A DNA stretch of 64,000 nucleotides from Pseudomonas khavaziana (GTDB taxonomy: Bacteria > Pseudomonadota > Gammaproteobacteria > Pseudomonadales > Pseudomonadaceae), in contig NZ_JAHSTT010000001.1 in assembly GCF_019145205.1 (NCBI RefSeq), forward strand, positions 186,001 to 250,000, given 5' to 3'. A program made the position numbers and the translations under genes. Shown here in pieces: positions 28,321-37,600 of the stretch (position 1 is the first letter of the stretch; each line of letters opens with the position of its first letter). The notes beneath the pieces were generated by a model that had not been told where the DNA came from, did no database searches, and was given only the letters and a program-made list of their open reading frames with translations.

Positions 28321-29637
28321 TTACCAGCAAATACCTTCGGTACGGCCGCTCACGCTGGTGGCCTTGGACATGAAGCCCACCAGGTCGACCACTTGCTTGC
28401 CATGCGGGGCGTTCTGCGCCAGGGCACGGAACTTCTCATCGCGGTTGCCCAGGATGATCACGTCGGAGTTGTTGATCACGTCGTCGAAGTTCGAGTTGAG
28501 CAGGGACGACACGTGGGGGATCTTGCCTTCGATGTAGTCCTTGTTCGCACCGTGCACACGGGCGTACTCGACGTTGCTGTCGTAGATGCTCAGGTCGTAG
28601 CCCTTGCCGATCAGCATTTCCGCCAGTTCCACCAGTGGGCTTTCACGCAGGTCGTCGGTACCGGCCTTGAAGCTCAGGCCCAGCAGCGCGACTTTGCGTT
28701 TGTCGTGGCTGGAAACGATGTCGAAGGCGTTCTGTACCTGGGACTCGTTGCTGCGCATCAGCGAGTTGAGCAACGGCGCTTCCACGTCCAGGGAACCGGC
28801 GCGGTAGGTCAGGGCACGCACGTCTTTTGGCAGGCACGAACCGCCGAAGGCGAAGCCTGGACGCATGTAGTACTGGGACAGGTTGAGGGTCTTGTCCTGG
28901 CACACCACTTCCATCACTTCGCGACCATCGACGCCGACGGCCTTGGCGATGTTGCCGATCTCGTTGGCGAAGGTGACCTTGGTGGCATGCCACACGTTGC
29001 AGGTGTACTTGATCATCTCGGCAACGGCGATGTCCTTGCGGATGATCGGGGCGTCGAGTTCTTCGTACAGCGACTGCAGGACATCGCCGGAGGCTTTGTC
29101 GAACTCGCCGATGACGGTCATCGGTGGCAGGTCGTAGTCAGCGATAGCGGTGGATTCACGCAGGAATTCCGGGTTGACCGCAACGCCGAAGTCGACGCCG
29201 GCTTTCTTGCCGGAGCAGTCTTCGAGAATCGGGATCACCACGTTGGCCACGGTGCCTGGCAATACGGTGCTGCGCACCACGATGGTGTGGCGGGTGGTCT
29301 TGTCACGCAGTACAAAACCGATTTCGCGGCATACCGACTCGATGTAGTTCAGTTCCAGGTCGCCGTTTTTCTTGCTCGGCGTACCCACGCAGATCATCGA
29401 CAGGTCGGTGTCGCGGATGGCTTCGGCGAAGTTGGTGGTACCGCGCAGTCGACCGGTTGCGATGCCTTGGCTCAACAGTTCGCCCAGACCTGGTTCAACG
29501 ATGGGGGATTTACCCGCATTGATCAGGTCGATCTTTTCCTTGGAGATGTCTACGCCGACCACTTCATGGCCACGGGCAGACAGGCAACCGGCACACACTG
29601 CGCCAACGTAACCCAAACCAAATATGCTGATGCGCAT
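28321..29637 (-). CDS. algD: GDP-mannose 6-dehydrogenase
   Basis: 438 residues. The N-terminal Rossmann motif GLGYVGAVCAG (about 7-17) binds NAD. FAFGGSCLPKDVRAL carries the catalytic cysteine (near 268). It oxidises GDP-mannose in two steps to GDP-mannuronate, the committed step of alginate synthesis. First gene of the operon, with a long leader from an AlgU-type promoter. It should be the most tightly controlled gene here. Confidence 0.97.
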   Translation of the reverse strand: MRISIFGLGYVGAVCAGCLSARGHEVVGVDISKEKIDLINAGKSPIVEPGLGELLSQGIATGRLRGTTNFAEAIRDTDLSMICVGTPSKKNGDLELNYIESVCREIGFVLRDKTTRHTIVVRSTVLPGTVANVVIPILEDCSGKKAGVDFGVAVNPEFLRESTAIADYDLPPMTVIGEFDKASGDVLQSLYEELDAPIIRKDIAVAEMIKYTCNVWHATKVTFANEIGNIAKAVGVDGREVMEVVCQDKTLNLSQYYMRPGFAFGGSCLPKDVRALTYRAGSLDVEAPLLNSLMRSNESQVQNAFDIVSSHDKRKVALLGLSFKAGTDDLRESPLVELAEMLIGKGYDLSIYDSNVEYARVHGANKDYIEGKIPHVSSLLNSNFDDVINNSDVIILGNRDEKFRALAQNAPHGKQVVDLVGFMSKATSVSGRTEGICW

Positions 29638-30398
29638 CGCAATTACCTCTTTGTTTAATTCATGCCATTAAATGGCCGGAGTTCATGTTTGCAAGCGTCA
29701 CTGATGCCGCGAAAGTTAGGCGAATAGACGCCGACTCACCGCGTGCAGGCATGTTGAATAGTGAGTGACTAACTATTGCACTCAAGTTGTGCGCAACTTG
29801 GCCTTTTTATTGGGGCTTGCCCTGAAATGCAGCCGGGCTTCCTTGGCGGAGGGCTCCGGCGCCAGTGCCGCAGGGCTTTGATACAGGCCATAAGCCTTTT
29901 GATATCAATGCCTTGGGTCTTCACCACTGGCTCATTTAGGTCAGCGCTGCCTTGGCCTTCAGGGGTTGGCAATAAGTGCTTATCGCTACCCTCAACTCAA
30001 ACAGTTGATGTTATGACCATAGAGTCAAAGTGTTTTATGACAACTTGACTACTTCCATTGGTCGCTGTGTAAGTCATCTCTTACGTAAACAGAGAATTTC
30101 GTTACCGGTGGTATGAGCGGCGCTTCAGGATGAAGTTCCTGGCCGCTCATCCTGTTTCCGGAAATTTCTTGAAATATTAGAAAAGATGGCACTGGTACTA
30201 TAGTGATAGCACTTGCTATTTAGGCCAGTAGTTGTGGGGAGTTGGTGCGCGGGGATAGTTTTATGCCACTACTGATTAAAAAAAGTGGTGCCACTACGAA
30301 AAAAACCGACGAGTGTCGAGTGAAGAAATCGTTAGGGTTGTATCTGGATGTTTTTCTGGCGCCAAATAAATGACGATTTATGGTTTGGAATACAAACA
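29638..30398 (-). promoter_or_regulatory. algD leader and upstream regulatory region (no gene seen)
   Basis: About 470 nt of transcribed leader lies between the putative AlgU promoter and algD, and a further 250 bp of AT-rich DNA lies upstream. The leader holds a perfect CAAGTTG-TGCG-CAACTTG hairpin at 29783-29800. Upstream of the promoter are a direct repeat GCCACTAC (30265-30272 and 30290-30297) and an inverted repeat AGTGG-TG-CCACT (30284-30295). A long untranslated algD leader is known in P. aeruginosa. No open frame looks coding. Confidence 0.6.
30112..30138 (-). promoter_or_regulatory. AlgU (sigma-22/ECF) type promoter for algD
   Basis: On the minus strand GAACTT (30138-30133) is followed by 16 nt and TCATA (30116-30112). 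The -35 is a perfect match to the AlgU/RpoE consensus GAACTT. The -10 is a weaker match, comparable to the TCCTA of the P. aeruginosa algD promoter. Transcription would begin near 30105. No other GAACTT was noticed in this intergenic region. Confidence 0.65.
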
Positions 30399-30493
30399 AA
30401 ATGTGGGAGGGGGCTTGCTCCCGATAGCGGTGCGTCAGTCACTGAAGTGTTGACTGAAATACCGCAATCGGGAGCAAGCCCCCTCCCACATTT
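30399..30493. repeat. REPIN, GTGGGAGGGGGCTTG class, copy 3
   Basis: AAATGTGGGAGGGGGCTTGC at 30399 and its inverse ending CCCACATTT at 30493, separating the algD regulatory region from the 3' end of yaaA. Arms are identical to copies 1 and 2; the inner loop differs. Confidence 0.93.
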
Positions 30494-30515
30494 GATTCGC
30501 AGTGTCTGTGCAGCC

Positions 30516-31295
30516 TTATTCCGGTGCGTGATCGCGCAAGAACACCAGGTTATCCGGCTTGGACTGCTCCGCATTGAAGCGATAGCCCTGTACATCGAAC
30601 TGCTTGAGCTTGGCCGGGTCGTTGATGCGCTCTTCGATCACAAAGCGGCTCATCATGCCCCGGGCCTTCTTCGCGTAGAAGCTGATGATCTTGTACTGGC
30701 CGTTCTTCAGGTCCTTGAACTCGGTGTTGATGACCCGCGCATTCAGGGCCGGGCGCTTGACCGCCGAGAAGTACTCGTTGGAGGCCAGGTTGAGCAGCAC
30801 GTCATCGCCCTGTGCGGCCAATGCTTCGTTCAGCCATTCGCTGATGCGTGTGCCCCAGAACGCGTAAAGGTCCTTGCCGCGGGCGTTGGCCAGCTTGGTG
30901 CCCATCTCCAGGCGGTAGGGCATCATCAGGTCCAGGGGGCGCAGCAGGCCGTAGAGGCCCGAGAGCATGCGCAGGTGATCCTGGGCGTAGCTGAAATCGG
31001 CATCGCTGAAGGTCTCGGCGTTCAGGCCGGTGTACACATCGCCCTTGAATGCCAGCAGCGCCTGCTTGGCATTGGCCGGGGTGAAGGCGGGCGTCCAGCT
31101 GCCGAAGCGGGCGGCGTTGAGGCCACCGATCTTGTCGGAGACGTGCATCAACTCGCTGATTTGCGCCGGGCTCAGCTTGCGCAGTTGTTCGATCAGTTCC
31201 TGGGAGTGGTCCAGGTATTGCGGCTGGGTGAAGCGCGCAGTGACCGGCTTGGACTCGAAGTCGAGGGTTTTGGCGGGGGAAATCACCATCAGCAT
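30516..31295 (-). CDS. yaaA: Peroxide stress protein YaaA (DUF328/UPF0246)
   Basis: 259 residues, ATG 31295 behind AGGAG. It opens with [17 protein letters not shown], and contains [20 protein letters not shown] and [19 protein letters not shown], hallmarks of YaaA. In E. coli YaaA lowers intracellular free iron damage under hydrogen peroxide and binds DNA. Full length. Single-gene unit flanked by REPINs on both sides. Confidence 0.95.
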   Translation of the reverse strand: MLMVISPAKTLDFESKPVTARFTQPQYLDHSQELIEQLRKLSPAQISELMHVSDKIGGLNAARFGSWTPAFTPANAKQALLAFKGDVYTGLNAETFSDADFSYAQDHLRMLSGLYGLLRPLDLMMPYRLEMGTKLANARGKDLYAFWGTRISEWLNEALAAQGDDVLLNLASNEYFSAVKRPALNARVINTEFKDLKNGQYKIISFYAKKARGMMSRFVIEERINDPAKLKQFDVQGYRFNAEQSKPDNLVFLRDHAPE

Positions 31296-31376
31296 GAAGT
31301 TGGCTCCTGGAATCGTGGCGTGATTCTAGGGGGTTGAAGCGTTCGACTCCACCTATCAAGCTGATAGGCCCTGTTT

Positions 31377-31480
31377 TGTGTAGGAGCGAGCTTGCTCGCG
31401 AAAATCTTCCAGGCACCGTGTTTATTCAGTCTGCCAGCGTGATCGTTGACGACTTTCGCGAGCAAGCTCGCTCCTACACA
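31377..31480. repeat. REPIN, GTAGGAGCGAGCTTGCTCGC class, copy 2
   Basis: TGTGTAGGAGCGAGCTTGCT at 31377 and its inverse ending CTCCTACACA at 31480, between the divergent yaaA and polysaccharide deacetylase genes. Confidence 0.92.
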
Positions 31481-31536
31481 ATAAGGGTGAACCAGTCCGC
31501 TATGATGGGCGGTAACTCTGGAAAGGAAGACCCCGT

Positions 31537-32661
31537 GTGCGATTAGCGCTTTTATTGTCGGCTTGTTTGCTGTGCGTCACCGCCCAAGCCGCGCCGGTTG
31601 ACGTAGCCAGCCTCGACCGTGGTACCTGGCCGGAAAAACTCAGCAGCCCGGCGCTGTTCGATGTGGCTTCGCGTGCGGAAATTCTGATGTTCGCCCACGG
31701 CCTGCTCGCCAGCGAAGCCCTGGACGACGCCGCGCTAAAGCAGCGGTTGGGGTTGAAGATCATCAATCTAGCGGCCATCGACGACCTGCGTCGCCAGCTC
31801 TGGCAACGGCTGTTGGAGAACTACAGCTTCGCCCAAAAGAGCTGCGAAGAAGATGCTTCGTTCTGCTACCTGGTGGAAAGCATGGACGACCTGCGCGAGC
31901 AGGCCGGCAAATTCGAGGTCAGTGACAACTCCTTCTATATAGGCTGGGCCGCCCCCAGCCGGCACTTCCACGAGCGCTATCTCGACGAACTGCTGCGCAA
32001 GGCCGCGCTGTTTCCGCAGATCAGCAGTGAAGTGGCACGCTTTGGCGACCATGAGCGCAATGGCGACGAGCTCAATGACCGCATGTTCCTGCTGACCTTC
32101 GATGGCGGCCCGGCACCGGTTGGCGGCAATACCGACTGGCTCACCGACTACCTGCGCAAGCAGAAGATGAACGCCACCTTCTTTACCCTTGGCAGCAGCT
32201 TGCAAACCCGGGTAGAGCGTAGTTCTGCCGCCGATGTGCAGGCGCTGTACCAGGGGCAGTGCGTAGGTATCCAGGGGTGGGAGTACCGTTCCCACAGCCA
32301 TTGGGTCGACTGGCAAAGCTCCATCACCCGCAGTGCCGCGCTGGTGCAGAACCTGATGCCGGAAAACTATCTGCCGCTGTTCCGCCCACCCTATGGGCAG
32401 CGCCGCGCGGACAGCCAGGGTTTCTTCCAGCAGCAGGGCTTGCAGGTGGCGTTGTGGGATATTGATTCCCAGGACGAGCCGGGCAAGCTCAAGGCCGATG
32501 AGTCGGCGCAGCGGGTGCTGACGCTGATGCTGCTATGGCGCAAAGGCGTGATTGCCTTTCACGACACCCAGGACAAGGCGCGGGTGGCAATACCGATGCT
32601 GTTGCAGGCAACGGCGCAGAGTGGCTTGGGTTGGCAGGAGTGCCGCGAGGCGTTTCGTTGA
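31537..32661 (+). CDS. Secreted polysaccharide deacetylase (NodB/CE4 family)
   Basis: 374 residues from a GTG at 31537 with AAGGAAGA upstream. Signal peptide ends near VTAQAAPVD. Residues about 25-180 form an N-terminal domain that I do not recognise. The CE4 domain has TFDGGP (about 188-193, replacing the usual TFDDGP), an HSHW segment and RPPYGQR (about 282). The first Asp of TFDDGP is present while the second, a metal ligand in most CE4 enzymes, is Gly, so metal binding may be altered. Substrate unknown; an envelope polysaccharide is likely. Confidence 0.88.
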   Translation: MRLALLLSACLLCVTAQAAPVDVASLDRGTWPEKLSSPALFDVASRAEILMFAHGLLASEALDDAALKQRLGLKIINLAAIDDLRRQLWQRLLENYSFAQKSCEEDASFCYLVESMDDLREQAGKFEVSDNSFYIGWAAPSRHFHERYLDELLRKAALFPQISSEVARFGDHERNGDELNDRMFLLTFDGGPAPVGGNTDWLTDYLRKQKMNATFFTLGSSLQTRVERSSAADVQALYQGQCVGIQGWEYRSHSHWVDWQSSITRSAALVQNLMPENYLPLFRPPYGQRRADSQGFFQQQGLQVALWDIDSQDEPGKLKADESAQRVLTLMLLWRKGVIAFHDTQDKARVAIPMLLQATAQSGLGWQECREAFR

Positions 32662-33001
32662 GAATGCCCGGCCCTGTTAGGGATGAGGGATTTTCGGGGT
32701 GATTTGCTGCGACATTTCGATGCAGGCGGACTTCCGACTTTAACGGGGCAGCTGGCACTCGGCTAGTGCTATTCGTCATCCTGAAAAATAAACTTCAAAA
32801 AAGCGTCAAAGTGCTTTTTCCTGTCATGGGTTTTGCGGTATTACGAAGTCAGACCGCCGAACCCTGCAACACAGGTGGCGTCTTCCAAGACTCCTCATGT
32901 GGGCACTGCACTTGACGTCACTCAGGTGTGGTCGGTGGTCGAATCGAGGCGCAGCACCGCCCAGGTATTGCGTCGACTGGCTCCCACAAAGGTGACCGAG
33001 T
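32662..33001. other. Intergenic region between deacetylase and phoH-like gene
   Basis: 340 bp with no credible gene. A small hairpin AAAAAGC-GTCAAAGT-GCTTTTT (32798-32819) may end the deacetylase transcript. The promoter of the PhoH gene must lie in the last 180 bp, but I could not identify convincing -35 and -10 boxes. Confidence 0.5.
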
Positions 33002-34396
33002 ATGGATGATCATGGACGCACCCCTTCTTCCGACCAGCCAATCCTTTATGTGCTTGATACCAACGTATTGATCCACGATCCAAACGCACTGCTTAACTTC
33101 GAAGAACACCACGTCGCCATTCCGATGATCGTGCTTGAGGAGCTCGACAAACTCAAAAGCGGCCACCACAGCGTTGCCGCCGAATGCCGCCAGGCCATCC
33201 GCCTGATCGACAAGACGTTGGGCGAAGCCTCGCCCGAGGATGTTGAGGTCGGCGTGCCGATCCAGCGTGGCAAGAGCGGGCCCAAGGGCTTGCTGTCGAT
33301 CCTGATGAGCAAGCGCAGCGAGCCCAACAGCCTGCTGCCGGAAAACCTCAACGACAACAAGATCATCAACCAATTGATCGACCTGCACGCCCGCGACAAG
33401 GACCTGCGCGTGGTGCTGGTGACCAAAGACATCAATATGCGCCTCAAGGCACGAGCGTGTGGGATCGCTGCCGAGGACTACAGCACCGACCAACTGGTCG
33501 ACGACGTGTCGATGCTCTCCCGTGGTTATCACATGATGACCGGCTCGTTCTGGGACCGTGTCAGCAAGGTCGAGACCCGCCAGGACCACGGCCGCACCTG
33601 GCACCAGGTGCAGCTGATCGACAACCTGCCGGCTGTGCACATCAATGAATTCATCGTCGACGAACAGGGCTTCGTGGGCTGGATCAAAGAGATCCAGGTC
33701 GACAAGCTGCTGATCCTCGACCTGCATCAGGAACCCCTGTTGCACCAGGAAGCCTGGGGCCTGAAACCGCGTGATATCTACCAGAGCCTGGCGCTGTACG
33801 CGCTGCTCGACCCGGACATCCACCTGGTCAACCTGACCGGTGCCGCAGGTTCGGGGAAAACCATCCTCGCCCTGGCTGCCGCCATCGAGCAAACTATGGT
33901 GACCAAGCGCTATCGCCGTATCATCGCCACCCGCAGCGTGCAGGGCCTGGACCAGGAAATCGGCTTCCTGCCCGGCACCGAGGCGGAAAAAATGGAACCG
34001 TGGCTGGGAGCGATCACCGACAACCTCGAAGCCTTGCACATGGATGACGAAAACACCCATGGCAGCGTCGACTACATCCTCAGCAAAGTGCCGTTGCAGT
34101 TCAAATCCCTCAACTACATACGCGGGCGCAGCTTCCAGCAGAGCCTGATCCTGATCGATGAATGCCAGAACCTTACCCCGCACCAGATGAAAACCATCAT
34201 CACCCGTGCCGGCGCCGGTTCCAAAGTGGTGTGCCTGGGCAACCTGGCACAGATCGACACCCCTTACCTGTCCGCGACCAGCTCCGGGCTTACCTACCTG
34301 ACGGAACGTTTCAAAGACTTCCCCAACGGCGTGCATATCGCGCTGCAAGGGGTGCCTCGTTCGATCCTGGCTGAATACGCCGAATCCCACCTGTAA
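33002..34396 (+). CDS. PIN-PhoH family ATPase/ribonuclease (YlaK-like)
   Basis: 464 residues. The N-terminal PIN nuclease domain has YVLDTNVLIHDP (about 16-27) and IVLEELDKLKSG. The C-terminal PhoH domain has the Walker A GAAGSGKT (about 280-287) and a Walker B LILIDECQNL (about 383-392). PhoH2-type proteins of this architecture have RNA helicase and ribonuclease activity in mycobacteria; the role in Pseudomonas is not settled. A strong terminator follows. Confidence 0.93.
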   Translation: MDDHGRTPSSDQPILYVLDTNVLIHDPNALLNFEEHHVAIPMIVLEELDKLKSGHHSVAAECRQAIRLIDKTLGEASPEDVEVGVPIQRGKSGPKGLLSILMSKRSEPNSLLPENLNDNKIINQLIDLHARDKDLRVVLVTKDINMRLKARACGIAAEDYSTDQLVDDVSMLSRGYHMMTGSFWDRVSKVETRQDHGRTWHQVQLIDNLPAVHINEFIVDEQGFVGWIKEIQVDKLLILDLHQEPLLHQEAWGLKPRDIYQSLALYALLDPDIHLVNLTGAAGSGKTILALAAAIEQTMVTKRYRRIIATRSVQGLDQEIGFLPGTEAEKMEPWLGAITDNLEALHMDDENTHGSVDYILSKVPLQFKSLNYIRGRSFQQSLILIDECQNLTPHQMKTIITRAGAGSKVVCLGNLAQIDTPYLSATSSGLTYLTERFKDFPNGVHIALQGVPRSILAEYAESHL

Positions 34397-34424
34397 GCAA
34401 TAAGTGGCTAAATGCCACGAACCA

Positions 34425-34455
34425 CCCCGGATTTTTCACGAAATCCGGGGTTTTT
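34425..34455 (+). terminator. Intrinsic terminator after the PhoH-like gene
   Basis: CCCCGGATTT (34425-34434), loop TTCACG, AAATCCGGGG (34441-34450), then TTTTT. A perfect 10-bp stem with U-tract. Confidence 0.93.
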
Positions 34456-34696
34456 GTTGTGGGCGACATTTGCCTGCGATAACGCGCCCTGGGTGCTTGT
34501 GGTTTTTGTAATTATTTTGTTACATTTTTTCTCGCGGTAAAAACAATAAGAACACTCCACGACCCCGTCGGAACGCCGCTTCCTTGATTCGACGTACGTT
34601 TTGAAGACCTATCCAGGGTTTTCACCGTGACCCTGCCTATTACAAAAGCCCGATACATCGCTCATTGACGACGCACATATCCAAAGGGAAAGGAAA

Positions 34697-37600
34697 ATGG
34701 ACGTAGCAGGTAATGGCTTCACTGTGTCGCAACACAAGCACGCCACTCGTTTCAAGCAGATACCCCTGACACCCATTGCGCTCGGCCTGGCCCTCTGGCT
34801 GGGCCTGGGTTCCATGGCCTGGGCCGAAGACAATCCCTACACCTCCCAGGTGCTGGAATCGGCGTTTCGCAAAGCCGTCGCCTCCTTCGGCCCCGGCACT
34901 GACGTGTACAAGAACCTGCGGTTCGCCTACGCAGATATCGTCGACCTGGCGGCCAAGGACTTCGCTGCCCAGTCCGGCAAGTTCGACTCGGCCCTCAAGC
35001 AGAACTACGAACTGCAACCTGAAAACCTCACCATCGGCGCCATGCTCGGCGATACCCGGCGACCGCTGGACTACACCTCGCGCCTGGATTACTACCGCAG
35101 CCGGCTGTTCAGCAACAATGGTCGCTACACCAGCAATATTCTCGATCTCTCCAAGGCGATCATCGCCAACCTGCCGGCCGCCAAGCCCTATACCTACGTA
35201 GAGCCGGGCGTGAGCAGCAATCTCAATGGGCAACTGAACGCCGGGCAATCCTGGGCCGGCGCAACCCGTGACTGGAGCGCCAACGCGCAAACCTGGAAGA
35301 CCCCGGAAGCCCAGGTCAACTCTGGACTGGACCGCACCAACGCGTACTACGCCTATGCCCTGGGCATCACCGGAAAGGGGGTGAATGTCGGCGTGCTCGA
35401 CTCGGGCATCCTTACCAGGCACTTCGAGTTTCAGGGCAAGAACGCCCAGGGCCAGGACCGCGTGCAGGCGGTGACCTCCACCGGCGAGTACTACGCCACC
35501 CATCCGCGCTACCGTCTTGAAGTGCCCAGCGGCGAGTTCAAGCAGGGTGAGCATTTCAGTATTCCCGGGGAATACGACCCTGCCTTCAACGATGGTCACG
35601 GTACGGAAATGTCCGGTGTGCTCGGGGCCAGCCGCAACGGCACCGGTATGCACGGCATTGCCTTCGATGCGAATATCTTTGTCGCCAACACCGGCGGCAG
35701 CGACAACGATCGGTACCAGGGCTCCAACGACCTCGACTACAACGCGTTCATGGCCAGCTACAACGCCCTGGCAGCGAAGAACGTGTCGATCGTCAACCAG
35801 AGCTGGGGGCAAAGCTCGCGCGATGACGTGGAGAATCACTTCGGTAATGTCGGCGACAACGCCGCGCAAAACCTGCGCGACATGACCGCGGCCTATCGCC
35901 CGTTCTGGGACAAGGCCCACGCCGGTCACAAGACCTGGATGGACGCCATGGCTGACACCGCACGGCAAAACAGCTTCATCCAGATCATCTCGGCGGGCAA
36001 CGACAGCCACGGTGCCAACCCGGATACCAACGCCAACCTGCCGTTTTTCAAGCCGGACATCGAAGGCAAATTCCTCGCGATCACCGGTTATGACGAGACC
36101 AGCGCCCAAGTCTACAACCGTTGCGGCACCTCGAAGTGGTGGTGCGTGATGGGGGTGTCGGGCATCCCGTCCGCAGGGCCGGAGGGTGAAATCATCCCCA
36201 ACGCCAACGGCACCTCTGCCGCCGCGCCGAGCGTTTCCGGCGCCTTGGCCCTGGTGCTCCAGCGCTTTCCCTACATGACCGCCAGCCAGGCTCGGGACGT
36301 ATTGCTCACCACCTCCAGCCTGCAGGCGCCGGATGGCCCGGACACGCCTGTCGGTGAACTGACAGGTGGCCGCACCTACGACAACCTGCAGCCGGTGCAC
36401 GATGCCGCGCCGGGAACGCCACAAGTGCCAGGAGTGGTCAGCGGCTGGGGCTTGCCCAACCTGCAAAAAGCCATGCAAGGGCCGGCGCAGTTCCTTGGTT
36501 CAATGGCGGTGGCCTTGCCCACGGGCACCCGCGATATCTGGGCCAACCCAATATCCGATGAAGCCATTCGCGCCCGGCGCGTTGAAGATGCTGCAGAGCA
36601 GGCGACCTGGGCGGCCACCAAGCAACAGAAGGGCTGGCTCAATGGCCTGCCCACCAATGCGTCGGCCGATGATCAGTTCGAATACGAGATCGGTCATGCC
36701 CGCGAGCAGGCGACGCTCACCCGTGGTCAGGACCTGCTCACCGGCGCCACCTACGTTGGCAGCCTGGTCAAGTCGGGGGACGGTGAACTGGTGCTGGAGG
36801 GCCAGAACACCTATTCAGGCAGTACCTGGCTGCGCGGTGGCAAACTGTCGGTGGACGGCACCTTGACCTCTGCCGTGACGGTGGATGGCAGCGCCGTGGG
36901 TATGCGCAATACGGATAACGGCGTGCTGACCACCATGGGCGGCACCCTGGCCGGCAACGGCACGGTAGGGGCTTTGAGCGTCAACAACGGCGGACGTGTG
37001 GCGCCGGGGCATTCGATTGGTACCTTGCACACCGGCGACGTGACCTTCAATCCGGGTTCGGTGTATGCCGTCGAAGTGGGTACCAATGGCCGTAGCGACC
37101 AGATCCAGAGCAGCGGTGTGGCGACCCTCAATGGCGGCGTGGTGAGCGTGTCCCTGGAGAACAGCCCCAACCTGCTGTCCGCCAGTGAGGCGCGTAGCTT
37201 GCTGGGCCAGCAGTTCAACATCCTCAGCGCCAGCCAGGGCATCAATGGCCAGTTTGCGGCGTTCGCGCCCAACTACCTGTTCATTGGCACGCAGTTCAAC
37301 TACCAACCCAACCAGCTGACCCTGGCGATAGCGCGCAACCAGACCAGCTTCGCCAGCGTCGCACAAACTCGCAACGAGCGGGCGGTGGCGACGGCGGCCG
37401 AGACACTTGGGGCTGGCAGCGCGGTATACGAAAGCCTGTTGGCTTCGGATTCCGCCGACCAGGCACGGGACGCGTTCAAGCAACTGTCGGGGCAACTGCA
37501 CTCGGATGTGGCGGCGGCGCAAATGGCCGACAGCCGCTACCTGCGCGAAGCGGTCAACGGCCGCCTGCAGCAGGCCCAGGCGCTGGATTCCAGCGCGCAG

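Noticed and set aside
34640-36478. A 612-codon minus-strand frame opposite the autotransporter
   Set aside because: Shadow frame with low-complexity Val/Gly/His content. The S8 protease triad on the plus strand is complete.
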